Below are positions 52,411-61,369 of a stretch of 64,000 nucleotides of DNA, one piece after another (within the stretch, counting starts at the first letter, position 1; every line of letters begins with the position of its first letter). Both the position numbers and the translations under genes were made by a program. The stretch covers positions 35,465 to 99,464 of the forward strand of contig JAUSAZ010000209.1 of NCBI GenBank assembly GCA_030652255.1, read 5' to 3'. Source of the DNA: Myxococcales bacterium (GTDB lineage Bacteria; Myxococcota_A; Polyangia; Polyangiales; Ga0077539). The notes below the pieces were generated by a model. The model ran no database searches and was not told where the DNA came from. It saw nothing but the letters and a program-made list of their open reading frames with translations.

Positions 52411-54264
52411 TCAACGGTCAGCCGACTTTGCAGCGACCGTCGCGTCGAGGTCGTCGACGTCGGCCCGCAGCGAGGCGTCGAGGGCGTCGATGGACTCGAG
52501 CGTCACGCTGAGCTCGCGGATGAGCGCGTCGAGCTCCACCGCGAGCGTGCGCTCCTCCTGCGTGAGCTGCGACTCGATGTCGTGCAGCTGCGACTCCAGC
52601 GCGTCGCACGCGGCCACCTGCTCGCGCAGCGTCTCCTCGCAGGCCGCCAGCTCCCAGAGGATGGCGTCCGAGGCCCCGAGCGCCGCCGCGCCGGGCACCG
52701 ACTCGCGCAGCACCTGCTCGCGCCGTCGCAGCAGCGCCGCGCGACGCGACGCCGAGTCGTCCCGCTCGCGCCCGTGCTGGGTGAGCGTGGCGGCGAGCGC
52801 GTCGACGGCGTTGCCGTGGTCGATGCGAAGCTCGCGGGCGCGGGCCTCGACGCCGAGCGCGCGCACCCGGTCGATCTCCAGCTGCGTCACGGCGACGTCC
52901 ATCGCCGCGACCCGCGCGCGCATCGCGCCGAGCCGGGCCTTCACCTCCGCCGCGGGGTCGCCCCAGAACACCGCCGCGAGGCGGGTGGTGACCGCGTCGA
53001 TGAAGGCCCGCCACGCCCGCGGCCGCTCGACCGGGTCGACGCGCTCCGGCGCCGGCACGTCGAGCACCCCGCCGATGCCCGCGCCCCCGCGGGGGATGTT
53101 GAGCAGGTCGCTCGGCGAGCTCTCCCGCCCACGCATCGGCGCCGCCAGGGGCAGCGGCACCAGCGACCCGCGCACCCGCGTCGGCCCCTCGTCGACCGGG
53201 TCGGGGTCGACGCCGCGCACCGCGATGGTGGGCGTCCACCCCATCACCGCCGCGGGCTCACGGGGCGGCGGGAGGGCGTCGAGCACCGGGTCGCCGGACA
53301 GGTCGCGGCGCAGCGCGTCGATGTGCTCGATGAGCTCGTGGGCGTTCTGGAAGCGCCGCTCGGGCTGCTTCTCGAGGCAGCGCAGCACGAAGCGCTCGAT
53401 GGGCTCGGGGATGGACGCCACCCGGGCCCGCGGGGGGATGGGCGCCTCCATCACGTGCTTGAGCATCAGCTCGCCGAGGTGCTCGACCTCGAAGGGCAGC
53501 GAGCCGGTGACCATCTCGTAGAGCACCACGCCGAGGGAGTAGAGGTCGGTGCGCGGCGTGATGGCCCCGCCCGTCGCGTACTCCGGGGCGATGTACCCGG
53601 GCGTCCCGAAGACCTTGTTGCTCAGCGTGAGCGAGGGCTGATCGAGGAGCTTCGCGATGCCGAAATCGAGGAGCTTCACCTGGTCGCGCCGGTCGTCCCG
53701 GGGGATGAGCAGCACGTTGTCGGGCTTGAGGTCGCGGTGGATGACCTCCATCTGGTGGGCGCGGGCGAGGCCCGAGGCGATCTGCCGGGTGATGTCGAGC
53801 GCGCGGCGCAGCGCGAGCGGGCCCCGCGCGATGGCCGCCAGCAGGCTCTCCCCCGGGACGTACTCCATCACCAGGTACACGAGCCCGTCGGAGGTCTCGC
53901 CGTAGTCGCTGATGTCGATGACGTTCTCGTGCTGGATGCGGTTGACCGCGCGCGCCTCGCGCAGGAAGCGGTCGCGGTGCACCGGGTCGCGGCTGAGGTC
54001 GGCGCGCAGGACCTTCACCGCCGCGAGGCGGTCGATCATCAGGTGCCGGGCGAGGTACACGCTCGACATGCCCCCGCGGCCGAGGCGGGCGATGACCCGG
54101 TAGCGCCCCGCCAGCGTGGCGCCCGAGAAGCTGTCGAGGACGTCGCTGTAGAGCCAGCCGTCGCGGTCGCAGCGCAGCGACCCGGCGGGCACGACGTCGC
54201 CGCAGTTGGGACAGCGTGCGCCACGCGGGGCCCGCGGCGCGGTGGCCTGCTCGCGGGAGATCAC
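52411..54264 (-). CDS. Ser/Thr protein kinase with zinc-ribbon N-terminus and coiled-coil C-terminus
   Basis: This 617-aa protein opens with a Cys-rich ribbon (RCPNCGDVVPAGSLRCDRDG), then a Hanks kinase domain at about 45-300. The kinase has LGRGGMSSVYLAR, AVKVL, HRDLKPDN, DFGIAKL and GTPGYIAPEY, so it should be active. Residues 470-615 form a long charged coiled coil. No membrane helix is seen, so it is a soluble kinase. The GTG start at 54264 overlaps the sulfurtransferase stop (GTGA), which strongly supports this start and translational coupling. Confidence 0.87.
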   Translation of the reverse strand: MISREQATAPRAPRGARCPNCGDVVPAGSLRCDRDGWLYSDVLDSFSGATLAGRYRVIARLGRGGMSSVYLARHLMIDRLAAVKVLRADLSRDPVHRDRFLREARAVNRIQHENVIDISDYGETSDGLVYLVMEYVPGESLLAAIARGPLALRRALDITRQIASGLARAHQMEVIHRDLKPDNVLLIPRDDRRDQVKLLDFGIAKLLDQPSLTLSNKVFGTPGYIAPEYATGGAITPRTDLYSLGVVLYEMVTGSLPFEVEHLGELMLKHVMEAPIPPRARVASIPEPIERFVLRCLEKQPERRFQNAHELIEHIDALRRDLSGDPVLDALPPPREPAAVMGWTPTIAVRGVDPDPVDEGPTRVRGSLVPLPLAAPMRGRESSPSDLLNIPRGGAGIGGVLDVPAPERVDPVERPRAWRAFIDAVTTRLAAVFWGDPAAEVKARLGAMRARVAAMDVAVTQLEIDRVRALGVEARARELRIDHGNAVDALAATLTQHGRERDDSASRRAALLRRREQVLRESVPGAAALGASDAILWELAACEETLREQVAACDALESQLHDIESQLTQEERTLAVELDALIRELSVTLESIDALDASLRADVDDLDATVAAKSADR

Positions 54265-55145
54265 CGCTCCATCGGGGCGCCGGGATCGGCCGACCACTCC
54301 GCGAGCGAGCCGTCGTAGTTGCGCACCGACGACACGCCGCGCGCGGCCAGGGCCACCGCCGCCATGGCGCTGCGGACGCCGCAGGTGCAGCAGGTGACGA
54401 TCTCGCGCCCGGGGTCGATGCCCGCGTCGGCGAGCAGGCGGACCACCCGCGACGAGGGCACCAGCCGGCCCCGCTCGTCGAGCAGGCTGCGCCAGTCGAT
54501 GTGCCGCGCCCCGGGGATGTGCCCGCCGCGCGCCTCGCCGTAGGGCGTCGCCCCGCGGAACTCCAGGCCGCTGCGCACGTCGATGACCTGCGCCCGCGCG
54601 GCGCCCACGTCGGCCTTGCGCGCCACCAGGTCGTCGCGCCAGCGCGCCACGAAGCGGCCCATCGTGGCCCGCGCGTGGGAGGTCACCACCGGCCGCCCCG
54701 CGGACTTCCACGCGGTGAAGCCCCCGTCGAGCAGCGCCACGTCGGGGTGCCCGAGGAGCGCCAGCAGCCACGCCGCGTGCCCCTCCTCGCCCCATCCGCT
54801 CGCGCCGCTGCCGTACACGAGCGCGGGCCGTGCGCCATCGACGCCGAGGGCTGCGACGGCCTGTGCCAGCGCCTGGGCGTCAGGCTTCAGCCTCCCCCGC
54901 GCTGCGCCCTCGCCCGTGAAGGCCTGCCAGGCGTACATCTGGGCCCCCGGGAGATGCCCCTGCGCGAAGGACGCCGCGTCGCGCGCGTCGAGCACCGCGG
55001 CGCCGCGTTGCAGGATTGACGCCGCCCCGCGGACATCGACGATGCGAATGGGCATCCGGACCGGTGGCACACCCGCGCCGCCAGCCCCGGATGTGAACAA
55101 CGTCAACGCCACAAACGTGAGCGGTGCGAGCCATCGCAGGAGCAT
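54261..55145 (-). CDS. Exported two-domain sulfurtransferase (rhodanese)
   Basis: This 294-aa protein has a signal peptide (residues 1-25, LAPLTFVALTLFTSG) and two rhodanese domains. The N-terminal one lacks a catalytic Cys (YGSGASGWGEEG). The C-terminal one has the active-site loop CCTCGVRS, with Cys and Arg in place. The GHIPGARHIDWRSL and YDGSLAEW segments are typical of thiosulfate or mercaptopyruvate sulfurtransferases. It would act in the periplasm. Its stop overlaps the start of the Ser/Thr kinase gene. EngB lies 36 bp upstream on the same strand. Confidence 0.88.
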   Translation of the reverse strand: MLLRWLAPLTFVALTLFTSGAGGAGVPPVRMPIRIVDVRGAASILQRGAAVLDARDAASFAQGHLPGAQMYAWQAFTGEGAARGRLKPDAQALAQAVAALGVDGARPALVYGSGASGWGEEGHAAWLLALLGHPDVALLDGGFTAWKSAGRPVVTSHARATMGRFVARWRDDLVARKADVGAARAQVIDVRSGLEFRGATPYGEARGGHIPGARHIDWRSLLDERGRLVPSSRVVRLLADAGIDPGREIVTCCTCGVRSAMAAVALAARGVSSVRNYDGSLAEWSADPGAPMER

Positions 55146-55181
55146 GGCAACGACTCTCGACCAGCGCCGGGAGGCCGTCAA

Positions 55182-55970
55182 TCACGCGAGATCGGAAATG
55201 TTCGGGCGCGCGTCGGGGTCTGGTTGTGCCGGGGCTGTGCCGGGCGGATCGCCGGCCGTGGGATCACCTGCGACCGTCGCGCTCACCCCATCCGCACTTG
55301 TGCCTGGTTGTGCCTCGACGGGCGCGACCATCGCGCGGATTCGTTGCAGAAGCTCCTCGCGTCCGGCCCCGGTCTCGCCCGACACGGCGAGCACGGGCAC
55401 CCCGAGGTCGCGGTGCGCGCTCGCGACGGCGGCGCCGACCTCGTTGCGCGACAGCTTGTCGATCTTTGTGAGCACCACGATGGGGTCGCGGTGGATGAAG
55501 CGCAGCCAGTCGAGGAGCTGCAGGTCGTCGGGCTGCGGCCCCCGGCGCACGTCGATGAGCACGATGACCGCCCGCAGCGACGCGCGGCGCGCCACGTACT
55601 CCTCCAGGTGCTTGCCCCACGCGGCCCGCTCGCCCTTCGAGCGGTCGGCGAAGCCGTATCCCGGGAGGTCGGCGATGTGCAGCCGGGTCTCGTCGCGGAG
55701 GCGCAGCTCGAAGAGCACCACGCCGCGGGTGCAGCCCGGGGTCTTCGAGGTGCGGGCGAGCGCGCGGCGCTGCGCGAGGCGGTTGAGCAGGGTGGACTTG
55801 CCCACGTTGCTACGGCCCGCGAAGGCGATCTCGGGTCGCGTCGGGGTGGGCAGGGCGTGGCCGGGCCTGGCCTCCGCGAGGTAGATCGCCTCGAGGCAGT
55901 CGAGGGGGCCGGGCTTGTCCTTCGAGGGGCGCGGGGCGGGGCGGGCGTTGCTGCGATGCGGGGCGGCCAT
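55182..55970 (-). CDS. engB: Ribosome biogenesis GTP-binding protein YsxC/EngB
   Basis: This 262-aa GTPase is needed for large-subunit assembly. G motifs are complete: G1 GRSNVGKST, G2 region TPGCTRG, G3 DLPGYGFA, G4 TKIDK and G5 VSGETG. Family-specific PEIAFAGRSN and WGKHLEEYV also match. Two extensions are unusual: a basic N-terminus of about 25 residues and an Asp/Pro/Thr-rich C-terminal tail of about 45 residues after the GTPase fold. It diverges from the dynamin-like gene across 99 bp. Confidence 0.94.
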   Translation of the reverse strand: MAAPHRSNARPAPRPSKDKPGPLDCLEAIYLAEARPGHALPTPTRPEIAFAGRSNVGKSTLLNRLAQRRALARTSKTPGCTRGVVLFELRLRDETRLHIADLPGYGFADRSKGERAAWGKHLEEYVARRASLRAVIVLIDVRRGPQPDDLQLLDWLRFIHRDPIVVLTKIDKLSRNEVGAAVASAHRDLGVPVLAVSGETGAGREELLQRIRAMVAPVEAQPGTSADGVSATVAGDPTAGDPPGTAPAQPDPDARPNISDLA

Positions 55971-56069
55971 GCGGTGAGGAGATACACCCGGGCGGCCCCG
56001 GCGCCACCCGCCATCGTGACGGGTCGCGGCGCTCGGGGAGGGCGGGCGCGTGGTAATGGCAACGGGGCG

Positions 56070-58628
56070 ATGGGCCTGGTCGACCGCTTCGAACGCCTGC
56101 TCGATCGGATCATGCCGCCGCCGGACGAGGCGGTGCGCGCGCTGCGCCGGGCGGAGGCCCTGCTCGCCCGCGGGGACGTCCGGGCGGCGCTCTCGCTCGC
56201 GGCGGAGGCCCGGCGGGTGGCGCCCGGGTGGCTCGCGCCGTGGGTGCTGTGGTCCGACGCGCTCGCCGCGGACGGGCAGCCCGCCGAGGCGCTGCGGGTG
56301 CTCGACGACGCGGCGCGCGAGCACGAGCTTCCCGCGGAGGTGCTCGGGCGCGTGGCGGCCCTGGCGGCGGGCGTCGGCGACGTGGCCCGGGCGCTGGACG
56401 TCGAGCGGCGCACCCACGGGCGGCCGGTGCTCGACCCGCGGGGGCTCGCCGCCCGCTACCTCCAGGCCGCGGAGCGCTTCGAGGCCGCGGGTGAGGCCGA
56501 CGCCGCGAGCCGCTTCGCCCGCGCCGCGACGGTGCTCGACCCCGCGCTCCCGCCCGCCTGGCTGGTGCTCGCGCGAGCGGCCCTGGCGGCGGACGACCCC
56601 GCGCGGGCGCGTCGGCTGCTGGGCCGCGCGGTGGCCTCCCTCGACCCGAGCGACGCCCCGACCAACCACGCCGCGGGCGACCTCGCGTGGCGCCTCGACG
56701 ACCGCGCCCTGGCCGCGCGCTGCCTCCGCCGGGCGTGGGTCTGCGGCGAGGAGGGCGCCGCGCCCCTGCTGGTGGTTGCGCTCACGGCCGCCGACGACGG
56801 CCCCGCCATCGAGCGGGTGGCCCGGGGTCTCGACCGCGCGCTGGCCCGGGTGGTGGCCGCGCTCGGCGCGCTCGCGCGGGGCGGCGCCCTCGACGGGGGC
56901 GATGGCGTCGCGGCGGCGGACATCCCCGAGGCCCTCTGGCGCTACGCGATCGAGCTCGCGGTGCGGGCCGACCTGCCGCTGGCGGTGCGCTGGGCCGCCG
57001 AGGCGCCCTCGCGGGCGCTGTGCGCCGAGGTGCTCGCGCTGGCGGAGGCCGAGGCGGCGATCGACCGGGGGGAGCACCAGGGCGTGGCCGAGGTGCTCGC
57101 GCTGCCGCTGGCGTCGGCGGTCACCCGGGCGCGCGCGGCGGCGCTGCTCGGCCGATCCTTCGAGCGGGCCTGGGGCTCGTCGCTCGACGCGCTGCTCGCG
57201 GGCCTGGCGGGCTGGCTGCGCATGGCCGGGACGGACGACGCGCTCGCGGCCTCGCTCGACGCGCTGCGGCGCTCCCTCGACGAGCCGCTGCGGGTGGCCA
57301 TCCTCGGGGAGTTCAGCGCGGGCAAGAGCACGGTGGTCAACGCGTGGGTGGGCGCGGCCCTCTCGGCGGTGGGGGTGCTCCCCACCACGGCGCGGGTGTA
57401 CTGGCTGCGGCAGGGCGCCGCCCGGGCGAGGGTGCTCGACGCCGCCGGGGGGCTGCGCGAGGCGCCCATCGAGGGGCTGCCCGAGGCGCTCGGCGCGGCG
57501 GAGGCCGACGGGCGGGCGGTGGCGCACGTGGAGCTGTTCCACCCGAGCGCGGCGCTCGCGCACCTGGAGCTCATCGACACGCCAGGGAGCAACGCCACCG
57601 ACGGCGTCGACCCGGCCGTCACCCGCCACGCGCTCGAGCTCGCCGACCTCGCTCTCTGGATCTTCGACGCGCGCCAGGCAGGCAAGCAGAGCGAGCTCGA
57701 CGCGTTGCGGGCGGTGCGCGCCGAGGGGGTGCCCGTGGTGGGCGCGGTGAACAAGGCCGACGTGGTGGGCGAGGCGGGCATGGCCGAGGTCGCTCGGATG
57801 CTCGGCGACGTCCTGGGCGACGAGGCCCCGCTGCTGGGCTCCTTCGGCGCGCGGGCGGTGATGGCCGGGGCCGAGGCGCCCGACTGGGAGGCCTTCCGCG
57901 CGGCGGTGGGCGAGCGGGTCATCGGGCGGCGGGACGACTGGAAGCGACTGCGGGCGGCCGTGCGGCTGCGGTCGACGCTCGACGGGGTGCGCCGCGCGCG
58001 CCTCGAGGGGGAGGCCGTCGAGGCGACCCGGCGGGCCATCGAGGCCCAGCTCGTCGACGCGCTCGGGGCGCTGCGCGAGGAGGTCACCGGGCGCGCCGCG
58101 CAGGTGCGCCGGGAGGTGGCTGCGTCGCTGCGCGAGCAGTGGCCGTCGCTCCGGGGGAGGGAGGCCGCGCCCTCGGAGGAGGTGCTGCGCGACGTGGTGG
58201 CCGAGCTGGTGCACCGGTGCGTGCAGCGCGAGCGGGCGGCGCTGGCGGGGCCCCGCGGGGAGGTCGAGGCGCTCGCGGTGGCCGCGGGGGTGGTGCGCCA
58301 GGGCCTGGGCGCGGTGTTCACGGCGCCGGTCGATGGGGTCATCCGCGCGGCGGTGTCCGACGGGGTGCGCGACGCCCTCGACATGGCGCTGCGCCCGTCG
58401 ACGCTCGGGCAAACCGTGGGCGGGTCCGTGGAGGGGGTGGACGTCGGCGACCCGTGGCGCGAAGTGTCCATCGCGCTCGACGCTACCCGCTCACCGGCCG
58501 ACGTCCCGGCGGTGGTGCTCGCGGTGGCGCTCGAGGCCGCGCTGCGCTGCGCGGTGGAGTCCGGTGACGCCCTCGCGGCGGCGCTGGGGGTCAAAGTTCC
58601 TGATGCAACCTCGGAGCCGAAGGACTAG
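56070..58628 (+). CDS. TPR-dynamin-like GTPase
   Basis: This 852-aa protein has residues 1-380 made of Ala-rich helical (TPR-like) repeats, beginning with ALRRAEALLARGDVRAALSLA. A dynamin-family GTPase domain follows: P-loop GEFSAGKST near residue 413, switch Thr in LPTTARVY, DTPGSNATDG near 506 and NKAD near 560. The C-terminal 250 residues are charged helices that probably form the stalk. No membrane-spanning helix is obvious. Bacterial dynamin-like proteins remodel or protect membranes, and several act in phage defence; no partner dynamin is adjacent here. The start is the first ATG after the engB promoter region. Confidence 0.8.
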   Translation: MGLVDRFERLLDRIMPPPDEAVRALRRAEALLARGDVRAALSLAAEARRVAPGWLAPWVLWSDALAADGQPAEALRVLDDAAREHELPAEVLGRVAALAAGVGDVARALDVERRTHGRPVLDPRGLAARYLQAAERFEAAGEADAASRFARAATVLDPALPPAWLVLARAALAADDPARARRLLGRAVASLDPSDAPTNHAAGDLAWRLDDRALAARCLRRAWVCGEEGAAPLLVVALTAADDGPAIERVARGLDRALARVVAALGALARGGALDGGDGVAAADIPEALWRYAIELAVRADLPLAVRWAAEAPSRALCAEVLALAEAEAAIDRGEHQGVAEVLALPLASAVTRARAAALLGRSFERAWGSSLDALLAGLAGWLRMAGTDDALAASLDALRRSLDEPLRVAILGEFSAGKSTVVNAWVGAALSAVGVLPTTARVYWLRQGAARARVLDAAGGLREAPIEGLPEALGAAEADGRAVAHVELFHPSAALAHLELIDTPGSNATDGVDPAVTRHALELADLALWIFDARQAGKQSELDALRAVRAEGVPVVGAVNKADVVGEAGMAEVARMLGDVLGDEAPLLGSFGARAVMAGAEAPDWEAFRAAVGERVIGRRDDWKRLRAAVRLRSTLDGVRRARLEGEAVEATRRAIEAQLVDALGALREEVTGRAAQVRREVAASLREQWPSLRGREAAPSEEVLRDVVAELVHRCVQRERAALAGPRGEVEALAVAAGVVRQGLGAVFTAPVDGVIRAAVSDGVRDALDMALRPSTLGQTVGGSVEGVDVGDPWREVSIALDATRSPADVPAVVLAVALEAALRCAVESGDALAAALGVKVPDATSEPKD

Positions 58629-58704
58629 GATCGTCGGCACCGCGCGGAGGTAGGCATCAGTTCAGGGCTTCGGTGTGCGGGTACGCGCAGAGGAGAGTCG
58701 GCGG

Positions 58705-60258
58705 ATGGAGATCAAGCTCGTTCAGGGGTTGCAGCAGAAGCTGGTGATGACCCCGCAGCTTCAGATGGCAATCAAGCTGCTGCAGCTCTCCCGCCTGGAG
58801 CTCATCGACGCGGTCCGCGAGGAGATGATGGGCAACCCGATCCTCGAGGACGGGGCCGACGGGAGCGACCCCATCGAGCGGGCGGCGGAGGCCGCGGAGA
58901 CGCCCACCATCGACCAGGTGGCGGCGCTCGACGACCAGCGGCAGCACCTGCCCACCAGCCAGGAAGACCGGGCGGCCATCTCCGAGACGACCCAGGAAGA
59001 CTACTGGGAGAAGTTCCTGGACGCGTACGCCAACCAGGCGCCGCTGCCGGCGACGACCCGGGGCTCGAGCGAGGAGATGCCCTCCCTCGAGGCGACGCTC
59101 ACCCGGCGCACCACCCTCAGCGACCACCTGGAGCAGCAGATCAGGCTGTCGAACTTCCGCGAGAGCGAGCTGAAGTTCGCGATGCTCATCGTGCACAACC
59201 TCGACGACAGCGGGTACCTCAACCTCAGCGGCATCCTGGTCGACGACGACGTGGAGGGCGAGGCGCCGAAGATTCGCGCCGCGGCGGAGACCGAGGCCGC
59301 AGGCCGGGCGCTCACCATCGAAGACCTCGCGACCGAGGTGGGCCTCGACCCCGAGGACGCCGAGGAGGTGCTCCGGCTCATCCAGAGCCTCGACCCGGTC
59401 GGGGTCGCGGCGCGCGACCTGCGGGAGTGCCTGCTCCGGCAGGCCGAGCACTTCGGCTACGACGCCGAGAACATCCTCTGGCAGGTCATCGACCGGCACC
59501 TGCCCAACGTCGAGCGGCGTAACTTCCAGGCCATCGCGCGCGACCTGCGCTGCGAGCTCACGGACGTCTACGAGGCCGCGAAGTTCATCAGCACGATGGA
59601 GCCCCGGCCGGGGCGCAACTTCTCCTCGGAGGAGCCGTCGTACATCACGCCCGACGTGTACGTGCACAAGGTCGGCGACGACTACGTGGTGAGCACCAAC
59701 GACGACGGCATGCCCAAGCTCAAGATCAACGAGCAGCAGGCCCGCTCGCTCATGAAGGACCCGAAGGCCCGGGAGTTCGTGCAGGGCAAGCTGGCCTCGG
59801 CGAAGTGGTTCGTGCGCTCGCTCGACCAGCGCCAGAAGACCATCGTCAAGGTGACCCAGAGCATCGTCGAGAAGCAGCACGACTTCTTCGAGAAGGGCAT
59901 CGAGTTCCTGAAGCCGATGATCCTGCGCGACGTGGCCGACGCGGTGGGCATGCACGAGAGCACCATCTCGCGCGTCACCACCAACAAGTACGTGCACACC
60001 CCGCGCGGCATCTTCGAGCTCAAGTACTTCTTCAACAGCTCCATCCGCCGCATCGCGGAGGAGGACATCGCCAGCGAGAGCGTGAAGCAGGCGATCAAGA
60101 AGATCGTGTCCCAGGAAGACCCGCACGCCCCGCTCTCCGACGAGCAGATCGTCAAGGAGCTGGTGCACCAGAAGATCGTCATCGCGCGACGCACCGTGGC
60201 GAAGTACCGCGAGATGCTCGGCATCCTCTCCAGCGCGAAGCGCAAGCAGTACTACTGA
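58705..60258 (+). CDS. rpoN: RNA polymerase sigma-54 factor
   Basis: This 517-aa factor recognises -24/-12 promoters and needs enhancer-binding ATPases. The Gln-rich region I (LVQGLQQKLVMTPQLQMAIKLLQLS) is followed by an acidic region, the core-binding domain, the helix-turn-helix (LRDVADAVGMHESTISRVT) and the RpoN box (ARRTVAKYRE). A GGAGAG sequence precedes the ATG at 58705. hpf and ptsN follow in the same direction, the order conserved in many proteobacteria, with a 194-bp gap that probably carries its own promoter. Confidence 0.97.
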   Translation: MEIKLVQGLQQKLVMTPQLQMAIKLLQLSRLELIDAVREEMMGNPILEDGADGSDPIERAAEAAETPTIDQVAALDDQRQHLPTSQEDRAAISETTQEDYWEKFLDAYANQAPLPATTRGSSEEMPSLEATLTRRTTLSDHLEQQIRLSNFRESELKFAMLIVHNLDDSGYLNLSGILVDDDVEGEAPKIRAAAETEAAGRALTIEDLATEVGLDPEDAEEVLRLIQSLDPVGVAARDLRECLLRQAEHFGYDAENILWQVIDRHLPNVERRNFQAIARDLRCELTDVYEAAKFISTMEPRPGRNFSSEEPSYITPDVYVHKVGDDYVVSTNDDGMPKLKINEQQARSLMKDPKAREFVQGKLASAKWFVRSLDQRQKTIVKVTQSIVEKQHDFFEKGIEFLKPMILRDVADAVGMHESTISRVTTNKYVHTPRGIFELKYFFNSSIRRIAEEDIASESVKQAIKKIVSQEDPHAPLSDEQIVKELVHQKIVIARRTVAKYREMLGILSSAKRKQYY

Positions 60259-60452
60259 TCACGGCGCCGACACGGCCCCGTTGAATTCCCGTTGATTGGG
60301 CCTACCCACACCCGGTCGAAGGGAGTAGTCCTAGAGCTACGTCGGCGGTTGCTCGCCCGCGCCGACGAGGAAGCATTTTGGGGCCGAGCGTGGCGCAGTC
60401 CGACGTCGCCCTCCTACCGAGGTAAGGCGTCGCTGGGCCGATGGAGGACGTG

Positions 60453-60800
60453 ATGGGCATTGCGATCACCTTCAGACACCTCTCGCCGAGCGACGCGCTC
60501 AAGGGGTACGTCCACGAGAAGCTCGAGCGCGTGCAGAAGTATCTGCGCCAGCCGCTCGACGCGCACGTGACTCTCTTCACCGAGAAGCACATGCACGTGG
60601 CCGAGGTCTCCCTCGCATCCGAGGGCCGCCACTACCAGGCGCGGCACGACAGCGAGGACATGTACAAGTCCATCGACCTGATGATCGACAAGGTGGAGCA
60701 CCAGATCTCGCGTCACCACGACGCCTCCACCCGCAACAAGAAGGGCGGCGACAACCTCCGCGTCGCCCCGCTCGCCGCCGAGCCCGACGACGCCGACTGA
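60453..60800 (+). CDS. hpf: Ribosome hibernation-promoting factor (short form)
   Basis: This 115-aa protein binds the 30S decoding region and inactivates ribosomes in stationary phase. The S30AE/HPF domain covers nearly the whole length, with ITFRHLSPSDALKGYVHEKLERV and the DMYKSIDLMIDKVEHQI signature. The tail is Asp-rich and lacks the long-form dimerisation domain. I chose the ATG at 60453 because GGAGG at 60443-60447 is its ribosome-binding site; the ATG at 60441 overlaps that site. It lies between rpoN and ptsN. Confidence 0.93.
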   Translation: MGIAITFRHLSPSDALKGYVHEKLERVQKYLRQPLDAHVTLFTEKHMHVAEVSLASEGRHYQARHDSEDMYKSIDLMIDKVEHQISRHHDASTRNKKGGDNLRVAPLAAEPDDAD

Positions 60801-60884
60801 GCGGCCTTCGCCGCACCCCCCTCCTCACCGTCATCGCAGGCGCTTTACACTCCCGCCCGACCGGAGTATCCCGCCGCTTCCGTG

Positions 60885-61349
60885 ATGCGGTTCAGCGATC
60901 TCCTCACCCCCGCGCGCATCTCGACCACCCTCCGGGTGTCGTCGAAGGACGCCGCCATCGAGGCGCTCGGCGAGCTGCTCATCCAGGAGTCCGAGCTCAC
61001 CAATTCGTCCACCGTCGTGCAGGTGCTGCGCGACCGCGAGGGCCTCGCGTCGACGGGGGTCGGCGACGAGGTCGCCATCCCGCACGGGCGGCTCCCCACC
61101 CTCACCCAGATCGTCGCGGCCATCGCCATCGCGCCCGACGGGGTGGACTTCGACTCCATCGACCGGCGCCCCGTGCGCATCTTCGTCGCCGTGCTCGCGC
61201 CCGACCGCGCCCCGGGCGACCACCTCCGCGTGCTCGCCAGGGTCTCCCGGCTGCTGCGCGACGCCCGGGTGCGCGCCGAGCTCATCGCCGCCCGCGACCC
61301 GGTCGAGGTGCTCGATATCCTGAAGGCCGAAGAGGCGCAGCTGCGCTGA
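60885..61349 (+). CDS. ptsN: PTS IIA-like nitrogen regulatory protein
   Basis: This 154-aa EIIA domain of the fructose/nitrogen type is a phosphoacceptor in the nitrogen PTS. The phosphorylated His lies in the conserved VAIPHGRLP motif, and VLRDREGLASTGVGDEV precedes it as usual. The GTG at 60882 and the ATG at 60885 are both possible starts. It follows hpf by 84 bp and completes the rpoN-hpf-ptsN order. hprK, rapZ and an HPr gene, which often follow, are absent here. Confidence 0.93.
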   Translation: MRFSDLLTPARISTTLRVSSKDAAIEALGELLIQESELTNSSTVVQVLRDREGLASTGVGDEVAIPHGRLPTLTQIVAAIAIAPDGVDFDSIDRRPVRIFVAVLAPDRAPGDHLRVLARVSRLLRDARVRAELIAARDPVEVLDILKAEEAQLR

Positions 61350-61369
61350 GTTCGTGCTACGCGTTCGGG

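Noticed and set aside
54265..54795. Extension of the zinc-ribbon kinase frame upstream
   Set aside because: It overlaps the sulfurtransferase in another frame and translates to Arg/Gly-rich noise. The GTGA overlap fixes the start at 54264.
55224..56069. Open frame upstream of the dynamin-like gene on the + strand, antisense to engB
   Set aside because: It is antisense to a clear EngB gene and reflects high GC. The real gene begins at the ATG at 56070.
55971..58412. Long minus-strand open frame opposite the dynamin-like gene
   Set aside because: Its His/Arg/Gly-rich translation shows no domain, and the + strand carries intact GTPase motifs.
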